A DNA stretch of 64,000 nucleotides from Streptomyces sp. NBC_00663 (GTDB taxonomy: Bacteria; Actinomycetota; Actinomycetes; Streptomycetales; Streptomycetaceae). Where the stretch lies: positions 62,001-126,000 of the forward strand of contig NZ_CP109028.1 in NCBI RefSeq assembly GCF_036226885.1, read 5' to 3'. The notes below the pieces were generated by a model, which saw only the letters and a program-made list of their open reading frames with translations, was not told the origin of the DNA and ran no database searches. Positions within the stretch are counted from its first letter, which is position 1. Every line of letters starts with the position of its first letter. Positions 19,731-27,944 of this stretch are shown piece by piece. Made by a program: the position numbers and the translations under genes.

Positions 19731-22700
19731 CTAGAGACTGTCCGGTGTACCGGCGTTCCGCATCCCGGCGTTCTTGAGGGCGCGGGCGAGTTCGCGGGCG
19801 CGTTCCTGGTCGTCCGCGGAGACTCCGGCGACCACCACCCTCGCTCGCGGGCCGCCGTCGGCCGCGATGCGCCGGGCGAGGTCGCAGGCGAGGCCGCCGG
19901 CACCGGAGAAGCCGCCCAGCAGGAGGTGCCGGCCGGTTCCGTGGGCGGCCAGGGCGGAGTGGGCGTTGTCGGCGTCGGTGGTGAGCACCAGCAGCTCGTC
20001 GGAGCCGGTGTAGGCGCGGGACAGCAGGTCGTAGCAGGTCGCCGGGGTGCCCGGCGGTGGGATCAGGCAGATCGTGCCCGCCGCCTCGCGCCGGGCCGCG
20101 CGCAGGGTGACCAGCGGGGTGCTCCGGCCGGGGCCGGGGGGCTCGGTCATACGGGGCACGGTCCTGCCCTCAAGGAGGCTCAGGATCTCCGCGACGGTGG
20201 TGGACTCCCCTGTCCTGGAGGGGAGTTCGCGCAGCAGCGTGGCGCTCTGCACCAGCAGTTCGGCCGCCGCCTCCTCGTCGAGTACGTCGCGGTCGTGGAC
20301 GCGGGTGAGGACGAGACGGCCCGCGCTGTCGTGGTGGGCGAGCAGTCCGATGGGCAGGACGGAGCGGGCGGGTACGGTGCCCGGGAACTCGGCCTTGATG
20401 CCGTGGGCGGCGAGTTCGGCCTCCAGGCCCTTCACCGGGTGCGGCAGATCCTCGAAGACGATGACGGTGTCGGCGTGTCCGCCGCCGGGCTCGGCCTCCT
20501 CATGGGCCCGGAACCAGCCGACGGGGACCCATTCGTAGGCGGCCATGTCCAGGGCGCGGTCCCGCAGTTGGCGCAGCAGGTTCGGTACGGTGCCGGCCGG
20601 GTCCACCTCGACGGACATCGGCAGGGCGTTGCGCAGCGGTCCCAGCATCCGGGCGGCGCCGTCGAGGGGGATGCCGCGTCCGGGGGCGGTCACCGCGAAG
20701 CAGACGGGGGCGGGGCCGCCGGTCGCGTCGGAGGCGCGGTAGATGAGCATCGCCCAGACGGCCTGGAGGACCGTGCTCTCGGCGATGCCCCAGCGGCCCG
20801 CCCACAGCGCCAGACGGATGGTTTCTGCGGGGGTCAGCCGGAGCCGGGCCCGGCCCACGCCGGTCAGTGCCGCGGTGCCTCGGACGGAGCGGCCCGGCCT
20901 GGAGGCGGCCGCGTCGGGCGGTGCGGAGCGCGCCCAGAAGTCCCGGGTGGTCTCCGGGTCCTGGGCCGCGATCCAGGCGGCGTAGTCCCGCAGGTCAGGG
21001 CGGCGTTCGCCGCCGGGCAGGCTGCCGCCGGCGAGGTAGGCGCGGTAGAACTCGCGCAGCAGGATGTGGGCGCTCCAGTTGTCGAGCAGTGCCCGGTGGT
21101 AGGTGAGCACGATCCGGGTGGGTGCGGAGGGGGCGCCGGTGCGGTGGCTCCCTTCGGTCTCCAGCAGGGTGAGGCGCAGTGCTCCGGGGCAGCGCAGGTC
21201 GAAGCCGCGCAGTCGGTCGCGCTCCAGGAGCGGCGACCAGTCGTCGCCGCGGTGGACGCGGCGGGTGATCTCGGGGGTGACCCGGCTGTGGACCATGAGC
21301 TGGGGCTCGGGGCCGCCGGTGAACGCGGTGCGCAGCACGGTTTCGCAGTCGAAGACGGCCTGCCAGGCAGCGGTGAAGCGCTCCAGGTCCAGCGGGCCGT
21401 GCCAGACCCATACGACCTGCTCGACATGGCGTCCGGTGCCGGGCTGTCCGTCGCCTCCCAGGTACAGCGCCGCCTGTTGGGGGGTGGCGCGGAAGACGGA
21501 CGGAATCGGGGCGTCGGAGGCCTCCGCCAGCTCCGCCAGCACTTCGCGCAGCAGTTCGCCGAGGGCGGCCACGGTGGTGTCGGTGAGGCCGTCGGCGGGG
21601 TCGGGCATCCAGTCGAGGCCGAAGTACAGCCTGCCGTCGGCGATGTGGGCGCATGCGTGCAGTCGGTGCGAAGCCTGGCGCGCGGCGCTGCTGCCGTTGT
21701 CGCGGTCGATCGGGCCCCCAGGTACCGGGCGGGCGGCGGGCGGCAGCAGTTCGTCCGGGCCGTGCAAGGTCAAGCAGGCCTGGGCGGGCGCCAGTTCGCG
21801 CAGGGCGGTGCGCAACAGTGGGTCGGGGCTCCACTCCCGGCAGGCCCCGAATCCGGCGCCGCCCGGTGCGTGCCCGGCGGCGGCCGCCAAGGGACCTGCC
21901 ACGGCGGCCAGTTGTCCCAGGGTGGTGAGGCCGCGGTCCAGGGTGAGATGGACGGGGTGGACATCGGTGAGGCGGCCGACATGGCGACGTAGACCTGGAT
22001 GACCAGTGCGCGGGTCGCTGCGGACGTCGAAGGTGACGTCGTCGATGTGCTGCCAGCGGGCCAGGGCCAGCGCGAACGCACCGGTCAGCACCTGTCCGAC
22101 GGTCAGCGCGAGCCGCTGGGCCAGGCCGTGGGTGATCCGCTCGGTGGCCGCCTCGGGCAGGGCGAAGCCGGTACGCCGTACGCCGACCGGCCCCGCGTCG
22201 GGCGCCACTCCCGCCGGCCTCGCATCGGGCGCCACTCCCGTCGGCCTCATGTCGGGCACCGCCCCGGCCGGTCCGGCGTCCCGCGTCTCCGGCAAGGCGG
22301 TGTCGGCGGTGTCAGCCATGTCGGCCGTGTCGTTCGCGCGGGCCACGTGGGCCGAGGTGCGGGAGTCGGCGCCCCCGGCCCTGCGCTCGGCGACGGTCGA
22401 CCAGTGGCGCATCTCGGCGGGATCGCGGGCCAGTTCGCGCAGTTCGGTGACCCAGTCGGCGAGCCCGCCCGGCGCGCGTCCCGGCCGTACCGGAACGTCC
22501 GCCGTCACCGTGCCGAGGGCGGCGATGAGGTCGTCGACGACGATCCGCCAGGACGCGGCGTCCACCGCGAGTTCATGGGCGACGAGGACCAGCCGGTCGG
22601 CACGCTCCCCCGCCGGGCGGCGGTCCCGGGCGAGCAGCGCCCGCAACTGGACCCCGGCGTACGCGTCGAGGCCGCGGCCGACGGAGTCGACGGCGGCGTT

Positions 22701-23321
22701 GAAGCCTGCCTCGTCGGTGAACTCGCCCTCGACCAGCAGCCCTTGCTCGACCGAAGACGGAGTCCCCTCCCGGTCCATGACCGTGTCCGCGCCCTGTCCG
22801 CTCAGCCGCCCGCCCCTGCTGTCCAGGCGGAAGCCCAGCTGCGGATGGGCCGTCAGGACGGCGCGCAGCGCCTCACGTACCGTGTCCGCGTCCAGCGGAG
22901 CGGCCGGTTCGAGGTACACCGCCTCGTAGCGGGCATCGCCGCCGGATGCGAGGGCGGCGCACTGGGCGGGCGCGAGGGGATGGTCGGCGGCGGACCGCTC
23001 GGTGAGCAGGTCGGCGAGACGGCCCACCACCAGGGCGGCGGTCGCGTCCTCGGAGGGGGTGAACCGGAGCGTGTGGTGGTCGGGGCCGTGCCGCAGCAGC
23101 CGGTGCTGCCGATCGGCCCGGTCGGCCTGGTCGTTCCCGTGGGCCTTGTCGGCCCGATCGGCCCGGTCCGGTTCGCCGTCGGCGAGTTCGCCCAGGACGC
23201 CCGCCAGCGCGGCAGCGTCGAGCGGCCCGCGCAACTCGAGGTCCCACGGGGTGTCGTGCGGGACGGGTCCGGGGTCCACGACCACGGACATCACCGCGTG
23301 CGAGGAGCGAGGAACAGTCAT
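19731..23321 (-). CDS. NRPS-like protein: degenerate E domain, degenerate C domain, partial TE
   Basis: The 1196-aa frame from ATG 23321 contains no adenylation or carrier domain. Residues about 110-600 look like an epimerisation domain (start motif PLAPAQ; HELAVDAASW at 249-258; GRLTDVHPVHL), and residues about 610-1070 look like a condensation domain (ATPQQAALYL; HRALLDNWS at 742-750). In both, the second, catalytic His of HHxxxD is replaced: by Glu250 in the first and Arg743 in the second. Residues about 1080-1196 resemble the N-terminal half of a thioesterase with GFSGAGG (Ser1139) but stop before the catalytic His. The linkers at about 51-72 and 328-380 are repetitive (Asp/Ala and PDARPAGVA units). 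The RBS at 23321 is weak; a TTG at 23585 would add 88 low-complexity residues. The function is unknown. Confidence 0.75.
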   Translation of the reverse strand: MTVPRSSHAVMSVVVDPGPVPHDTPWDLELRGPLDAAALAGVLGELADGEPDRADRADKAHGNDQADRADRQHRLLRHGPDHHTLRFTPSEDATAALVVGRLADLLTERSAADHPLAPAQCAALASGGDARYEAVYLEPAAPLDADTVREALRAVLTAHPQLGFRLDSRGGRLSGQGADTVMDREGTPSSVEQGLLVEGEFTDEAGFNAAVDSVGRGLDAYAGVQLRALLARDRRPAGERADRLVLVAHELAVDAASWRIVVDDLIAALGTVTADVPVRPGRAPGGLADWVTELRELARDPAEMRHWSTVAERRAGGADSRTSAHVARANDTADMADTADTALPETRDAGPAGAVPDMRPTGVAPDARPAGVAPDAGPVGVRRTGFALPEAATERITHGLAQRLALTVGQVLTGAFALALARWQHIDDVTFDVRSDPRTGHPGLRRHVGRLTDVHPVHLTLDRGLTTLGQLAAVAGPLAAAAGHAPGGAGFGACREWSPDPLLRTALRELAPAQACLTLHGPDELLPPAARPVPGGPIDRDNGSSAARQASHRLHACAHIADGRLYFGLDWMPDPADGLTDTTVAALGELLREVLAELAEASDAPIPSVFRATPQQAALYLGGDGQPGTGRHVEQVVWVWHGPLDLERFTAAWQAVFDCETVLRTAFTGGPEPQLMVHSRVTPEITRRVHRGDDWSPLLERDRLRGFDLRCPGALRLTLLETEGSHRTGAPSAPTRIVLTYHRALLDNWSAHILLREFYRAYLAGGSLPGGERRPDLRDYAAWIAAQDPETTRDFWARSAPPDAAASRPGRSVRGTAALTGVGRARLRLTPAETIRLALWAGRWGIAESTVLQAVWAMLIYRASDATGGPAPVCFAVTAPGRGIPLDGAARMLGPLRNALPMSVEVDPAGTVPNLLRQLRDRALDMAAYEWVPVGWFRAHEEAEPGGGHADTVIVFEDLPHPVKGLEAELAAHGIKAEFPGTVPARSVLPIGLLAHHDSAGRLVLTRVHDRDVLDEEAAAELLVQSATLLRELPSRTGESTTVAEILSLLEGRTVPRMTEPPGPGRSTPLVTLRAARREAAGTICLIPPPGTPATCYDLLSRAYTGSDELLVLTTDADNAHSALAAHGTGRHLLLGGFSGAGGLACDLARRIAADGGPRARVVVAGVSADDQERARELARALKNAGMRNAGTPDSL

Positions 23322-23714
23322 ACGCGTCCAGGGACGTGCGCTCCGCCGTGACCGGCGCGGTCCCCTCTCTCCTCTCGGTAGCTGGTGGATGAGCTGCTGG
23401 TGGCGCTCACTCAGCTCTTGCGGGAGCCGGGCGCCGTGCCTAGGACGAGCCGCCTGCGGCCCCGGTGGGGGCCGGCCGTAAGGAGTGCGTACGACGTCGG
23501 CGGCACCGGCCGGGACGGACGAGGCCCGGGGCCCTGCCGTACTGCCTCGCTTCCATGACCCCTCCTGGTCCGCCGAAATCGACAACGGTCGTGCTCAGCA
23601 CGCTAAGGGCAGCAGGTGCCCGGCGTCCGATTTCCCAAGCGGGTGTGGAGCGCTGCCCGAGTCCCGCAGAGGTCATCCGTGAGCCCGGCCCCCCGTTTCG
23701 CGTTCACGCGCCGG
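23322..23714. other. Intergenic region, possible 38-aa ORF
   Basis: This 393-bp gap lies between the aromatase/cyclase and the NRPS-like gene, both on the minus strand. The only candidate is a 38-codon frame from ATG 23556 to 23440 (minus), preceded by AGGAGGGGTC and encoding an Arg-rich product starting MEARQYGRAP. Its RBS is better than that of the NRPS-like gene, so it could be a leader ORF for that gene. No clear terminator was seen. Confidence 0.3.
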
Positions 23715-24668
23715 TCACAGCATGCGGACGGCGCTCTCCGCGTGCGTCTTGGCGTGGGCGAGCAGGACGCGGCTGTTGCGGCCGAGCGCCTCGCGCACAT
23801 GCCGGCGGGCGTCGGCGACGGTCGCCTGCTCGCCCAGTACGTCCGCGATCTGTTCCTCGCTCAGTACGACGCTGTGCTGCGCGGTGACCGTGACGCCTCG
23901 CTCATCCGGGACGACGGACCATTCGCCGGTGTGGGCCTCAAGGAGGGGCAGCGGAGCCGTCTGCTTGTAGACGATGCGTTCGGCGTGCGGGAAGCAGATC
24001 CGTACCGAGGAGGTGGTGTGGGTGCCGTACTCGGTGTGCGTGCGCATGGTCATGTGCTGCACGCCGGGGACGCTCTCGGTGAGGTCGACGTGCTGGACGT
24101 GGGGTGCCAGGTCGGGCCAGTCGCCGGCCCGGTAGAGGAAGTCGTAGACGAGTTCGGCGGGGCCCTTGATGTGGACCGTGTCCTCGAAGGACAGGACGAG
24201 TTCGTCCAGGCGCGTCCAGCGCTCGGCGAACGCCTTGAGGTCGGCGAGCTGGGCGCGGGAGTGGGCGTCGGTGGCCCGCTGCGCCCATTCCAGGTCGCCG
24301 GGTGAGTCGGCGCCGACGCTGTAGTCGTAGCGCAGTTCGAGCTCGCTGTCGTGCGGGCCGTCCGGGCGGGCGCTCAGGATGCCGCCCGCCGTACGGAAGG
24401 GGGGTGCGGCGATCTCCTGCCAGAACTCCATGCGGCGTGCCACGGGGTCCAGATGCCGCTGCGAGGTCCATGCCTTGACCTGGCCGTCCAGGAGGGTCCA
24501 GGTCCGCATGCGCTCTCTCACGCCGTCGAATTCCAGTTGTTCCACATGGATGATCGAGGAGAAATAGAGCGGCCAGCTCGGCGCGTCGGCCATCAGCGCG
24601 TAGGCCACGCCGGCAGGTGCGGATGCGTGCACTGTGCGGGACCTCTTGTCCGCATGCTCAGCAATCAT
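23715..24668 (-). CDS. Didomain aromatase/cyclase of type II polyketide pathways
   Basis: The 317-aa protein contains two START/SRPBCC folds in tandem (about 5-150 and 160-310), the length and layout of ActVII/Gris-type didomain aromatase/cyclases that close and dehydrate the first ring of a reduced poly-beta-ketone. The first half has SAPAGVAYALMADAPSWPLY and the second has IKGPAELVYDFLYRAGDWPD, the typical start of each fold. ATG 24668 follows GGAGGGGAG. No ketosynthase, chain-length factor or ACP is in the window, so its polyketide partner must lie elsewhere. Upstream DNA holds a 12-bp tandem repeat. Confidence 0.88.
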   Translation of the reverse strand: MIAEHADKRSRTVHASAPAGVAYALMADAPSWPLYFSSIIHVEQLEFDGVRERMRTWTLLDGQVKAWTSQRHLDPVARRMEFWQEIAAPPFRTAGGILSARPDGPHDSELELRYDYSVGADSPGDLEWAQRATDAHSRAQLADLKAFAERWTRLDELVLSFEDTVHIKGPAELVYDFLYRAGDWPDLAPHVQHVDLTESVPGVQHMTMRTHTEYGTHTTSSVRICFPHAERIVYKQTAPLPLLEAHTGEWSVVPDERGVTVTAQHSVVLSEEQIADVLGEQATVADARRHVREALGRNSRVLLAHAKTHAESAVRML

Positions 24669-24726
24669 TTGAGCTCCCCTCCTCTTATAGCGCCGACGGG
24701 AACATGAACGGGATTTGTGGCGGCCC

Positions 24727-24810
24727 TCCGAAGACCATTCCGAAGGCCCTTCCGAAGACCACTCGGAGGATCATTCAGAAGACCATTCGGAAGACCGCTC
24801 GGAGATGAAC
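24727..24810. repeat. Seven tandem copies of a 12-bp repeat upstream of the aromatase gene
   Basis: The units begin at 24727, 24739, 24751, 24763, 24775, 24787 and 24799, with consensus TCSGAAGACCAT; the last one is degenerate. The array lies 58-142 bp upstream of the aromatase/cyclase ATG, inside the gap between it and the thioesterase. SARP sites are direct repeats spaced 11 or 22 bp, so a 12-bp period is off-helix for a simple SARP array. In one forward frame the repeats would read as Ser-Glu-Asp-His units, but no gene model supports that. Confidence 0.7.
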
Positions 24811-24930
24811 AGAGTCCGGGTCGATCCGGGCGCGACCGGGGTAGTGGTCGGCCCTCACCGACGTGTATTTCTGGAATTCACGGGGTGGGCGGGCGTCGTA
24901 TGCCCGCGCCGGTTGTCCGAATGCACTCGC

Positions 24931-25686
24931 TCAGCCGACCGGCACGCTCTCCCGGGCGAGGCGGCCGGTGACCCGGCAGGCACGGCCCAGCAGGCGGGGC
25001 AGTTCACGGCCGCGCGCGAAGAAGTGGTGCTGGGGGACGGTGCGGAGCCAGGAGGGTCCGTCGGTCCACTGCCGCCAGCCGTCCGCGATCGTGGGCGGCG
25101 CCAGCGGGTTGCCCTGCGAGGCGACGATCAGCATCGGGGTGGTGAGCGGCCCGGCCGGAGAGGGTGTGGCGGCCGCGTCCTCGAGGGACTGGGCGAGCTC
25201 CAGGTCGGCGCGGAGCACCGGCAGCATCGCGTGCAGCCAGATGCCCTCGTCGCTGGTGGGCGGCACGGCACCGTTGGCGCTCAGGGCGTCGAGCAGCTCG
25301 GCGTCCGTCGCGGTGCGGGCGTCCGGCAGTACGGGGGCCATGCGGGGCGGCGGGCAGGCGGCGAGGGCGAGCAGCGCCGGGCCGGGCAGGCCCGCCTCGT
25401 GCAGGACGCGGGTCACGCTGAAGGCGACCATCGCGCCGAGGCCGTGTCCGTAGAGGACGTACGGGCCGGGGTCCGGGTCGGTGAACCGGGGCAGCACGTC
25501 GGCGAGCAGGGCCTCGTAGGCGGTCGCGGTCGTACGGGTGTCGGATCGATGGCGTGGTCCGCCCGGCGCGGGGACCGGGACCACCTCCACTCCGGGGCCG
25601 ATGTTCTCCGCCCAGTGGTCGAAGACGGAGACGCCTCCTCCGGAGTGCGCGAAACAGTGCAGGCGCACCGGCCGTTCGTCCGACAT
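24931..25686 (-). CDS. Type II thioesterase-like alpha/beta hydrolase lacking the nucleophilic Ser
   Basis: This 251-aa protein has the type II thioesterase layout: LHCFAHSGGGVSVFDHW near the start, a lid region and a C-terminal His motif VPQHHFFARG. These enzymes normally remove aberrant acyl groups from carrier proteins. The nucleophile elbow GHSxG reads YGHGLGAMVAF, with a GGC Gly codon where Ser is expected, and the acid-loop Asp is not obvious (LIVASQGNPLAP). It should therefore not hydrolyse by the normal mechanism. ATG 25686 follows GAGGAGG; an earlier in-frame start lacks an RBS. Confidence 0.8.
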   Translation of the reverse strand: MSDERPVRLHCFAHSGGGVSVFDHWAENIGPGVEVVPVPAPGGPRHRSDTRTTATAYEALLADVLPRFTDPDPGPYVLYGHGLGAMVAFSVTRVLHEAGLPGPALLALAACPPPRMAPVLPDARTATDAELLDALSANGAVPPTSDEGIWLHAMLPVLRADLELAQSLEDAAATPSPAGPLTTPMLIVASQGNPLAPPTIADGWRQWTDGPSWLRTVPQHHFFARGRELPRLLGRACRVTGRLARESVPVG

Positions 25687-26780
25687 GACATCCTCCTCTA
25701 CCCCGACCTGCGTCGCACGGGGTGGGATTCGAGGATTGCCGGACCCCCTCAAGTGCCGCTTGAACCTGATCGGAGGACCCGGACCCCCTACCACTGGCCC
25801 CGCGCGCCCTCTTGCACCGACTCCCTACGTCACGTCCCGACCCGGGGACCACCGGACACCTGAGCCACAAACGCTCGCCGCGGCCGACCGCCGGGAACGG
25901 CCGCGATGGTCAGTCACCGCAAACGGCCGCGATGATCGCTCCCCCGGGAACAGCCACCACGGTCGCTCGCCACGAACGGCCGCGGTAGCCAACCGTTGCG
26001 GTCGATCGCCCTGGTCAGTCGCCATAGTCGATCGCCGCGCCGAGGAGTCCGGGGCCAGGTCACCCGGCCTCCTCGGCGATCCAGTGCCCGCATCCGCATC
26101 CGCATCCGCCTCGCGTCCGCCCGGCTGGGCCGACTCCGCGACCTCATGTCCCGGCCCCAGAACCGGACACCCGGCCGCGAAACAGTTGCTGCGGGTCGTC
26201 CGGCGCAGTCGGCCGCCGTGGCCGATCGCCGCGCCGAGAAGTCCAAGGCCAGGTCACCCGGCCACCTCGGCGAACCCGTGCCCGCATCCGCATCTGCCTC
26301 GCGTCCGCCCGGCTGGGCCGACTCCGCGACCTCATGTCCCGGCCCCAGAACCGGACACCCGGCCGCGAAACAGTTACTGCGAGTCGTCCGGCACAGTCGG
26401 CCGCCGTGGCCGATCGCCGCGCCGAGGACTCCAAGGCCAGGTCACCCGGCCTCCTCGGCGAACCCGTGCCCGCATCCGCATCCGCATCCGTCAGGTCGGC
26501 CGCAACCACACGTCCCGACCGCCGGACCGGATGCCGGTCGCGAACAGCCGTCGCGGTCGGCCGCCACGAACAGCCGCGATGGTCAGTCGCCGCAGACGGT
26601 CACCACGGTCGATCGCCGCGCCGAGGAGTCCGGGGCCAGGTCACCCGGCCTCCTCGGCGAACCTGTGTCCGCATCCGCATCCGCATCTGCCTTCGCGTCC
26701 GACGGGCCGGCTCCGCAACCGGTCCGTCGTGCGACGGTGGTCAGGCATTGAGTACGACGGGGCCCCCGCTCCGGCCGGCC
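25687..26780. other. 1.1-kb gene-free region dominated by long tandem repeats
   Basis: This region lies between the thioesterase (start side) and the first SARP (end side). Open frames of up to 251 aa cross it in several phases, but their products are Arg/Pro/Ser-rich with no domain, so I read it as non-coding. From about 26030 it is built of repeats annotated separately; 25880-26020 holds shorter related units such as ggccgcgatggtcagtc. The promoter of the thioesterase should be near 25690-25800. Confidence 0.5.
26030..26700. repeat. Four direct repeats of about 190-200 bp
   Basis: Copies start with gatcgccgcgccgag at 26030, 26224, 26412 and 26611, giving periods of 194, 188 and 199 bp. The first two copies are nearly identical over their whole length; the third diverges in its second half and the fourth is partial. 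Shared parts include ccaggtcacccggcc, a run of gcatcc hexamers and ccgaaacagtt-like ends. The copies vary by small indels within the gcatcc run. Units are far longer than CRISPR repeats and have no spacers. Confidence 0.85.
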
Positions 26781-27602
26781 TCAGGCGGCGAAGAGATCGA
26801 ACGTCGAGGAGCGCCGTTCACTGGCGACGACGTCCAGCTGGGGGTCGACGGCCAGCATGGCCTGGTGCAGCCGCTGTACCTGGGGGGACGGCTCGACGCC
26901 CAGTTCCTCGATCAGCCGGATGCGCAGCTTGCGGTAGACGGCGAGGGCCGACGCCTGTCGTCCCGACCGGTACAGCGCCACCATGGCCTGCGAGTGCAGC
27001 CCTTCGTGCTGCGGGTAGCGGGCCGTCAGTTCGGCGAGCTCGGCGATGAGTTCGGAGTGCCGGCCGAGCCGCAGATCGGCGTCGATACGGCGCTCCACGG
27101 TGCCGAGCCGGCTCTCCTCGAGCCGCATGACCTCGATCCCGAGGATCGGTCCGACGCGTACGTCGACCAGGGCGGGGCCGCGCCACAGCTCCAGCGCCTT
27201 GCGGAACCGGTCGGCCGACATCTCGTCGTCGCCCGCCTCGAAGGCCGACCGCCCTTCGGTGACCATGCGCTCGTACTCGTGCACGTCCACACTCTCGGGC
27301 GATATCTGGAGCAGATAACCGCCGTGCCGGGTGGCGAGCACCTCCTTCGCCGCGTCAGGAGCGCCGGGGCCCATCGCGGTGCCCAGACGCCGGCGCAGCT
27401 GGAGTATGTAGGTCTGCAACGTGGTGAGTGCGCTCTGCGGCGGCTCGGTCCCCCAGATTTCCTCCATGAGCATGGGAACGGGCATCACCCGCCCGGGGTA
27501 GAGGGCGAGCAGGGAAAGGATCTGCCGCGGCTTACCGGCCGTTGGGACGATCGATCCCCCGTTGACCTCGGCACTCAACGGACCCAGAACCTGAATCTTC
27601 AC
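26781..27602 (-). CDS. SARP-family transcriptional activator
   Basis: This 273-aa protein has the SARP architecture: an OmpR-type winged HTH (about 1-95, with GKPRQILSLLAL and LQTYILQLRRRLG) followed by a bacterial transcriptional activation domain (about 100-255, with LWRGPALVDV and LYRSGRQASALAVYRKLRI). SARPs bind heptameric direct repeats near the -35 region of biosynthetic promoters and recruit RNA polymerase. It has the small form without ATPase or TPR extensions. It lies 342 bp downstream of a second SARP on the same strand. Confidence 0.93.
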   Translation of the reverse strand: MKIQVLGPLSAEVNGGSIVPTAGKPRQILSLLALYPGRVMPVPMLMEEIWGTEPPQSALTTLQTYILQLRRRLGTAMGPGAPDAAKEVLATRHGGYLLQISPESVDVHEYERMVTEGRSAFEAGDDEMSADRFRKALELWRGPALVDVRVGPILGIEVMRLEESRLGTVERRIDADLRLGRHSELIAELAELTARYPQHEGLHSQAMVALYRSGRQASALAVYRKLRIRLIEELGVEPSPQVQRLHQAMLAVDPQLDVVASERRSSTFDLFAA

Positions 27603-27944
27603 TGCTTTCCTCCGTAGCTCGTCGAGTTCCTCTCGTGGCTGAATTCCGTCGCCATAAGCACACTAGCGGGAATCGCGCCAGACCCGCCTTTCCTCGACCA
27701 GGGCTTGAGGACGCTTCAACTTACCTATTCTGTCTGCAAATTGATCGCCTCAAAGGCAACCGCGCCAATTACTTCGCTCTTTTTAATTCCGTTGCGAAGA
27801 AAGCAAATTGCGGAATGCTTGATGCCGTTTGTCGAGATGGGGCATCTCGCCTCTCAACGCACGCCTCTACAAGCCCCGCACACGCAGCAGGCCGGCCCGA
27901 GGGACCCGGTGTCCCTACAGTGCCGGCCCGTCTGATGCGCGCGC
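27603..27944. promoter_or_regulatory. Leader region of the first SARP, with an AT-rich block
   Basis: This 342-bp gap separates the two SARP genes. The stretch at about 27705-27820 is clearly richer in A and T than the surroundings, unusual for this window and compatible with a promoter for the downstream SARP (minus strand). I see no gene and no clear ARE in it. Confidence 0.4.

Noticed and set aside
23322-23585. Extended N-terminus of the NRPS-like protein from TTG 23585
   Set aside because: The added 88 residues are low-complexity, there is no RBS, and condensation-type sequence begins only after ATG 23321.
24715-25863. Plus-strand frame containing the 12-bp repeats (SEDHSEDH product)
   Set aside because: It runs antisense to the thioesterase and becomes Gly/Arg-rich; the repeats lie in a promoter region of the minus-strand gene.
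26030-26700. CRISPR array
   Set aside because: Repeats are about 190 bp and contiguous, without unique spacers or cas genes.
25996-26751. 251-aa open frame across the 190-bp repeats
   Set aside because: Arg/Pro/Ser/Ala-rich, several phases equally open, no RBS, and the units vary by indels that change frame.
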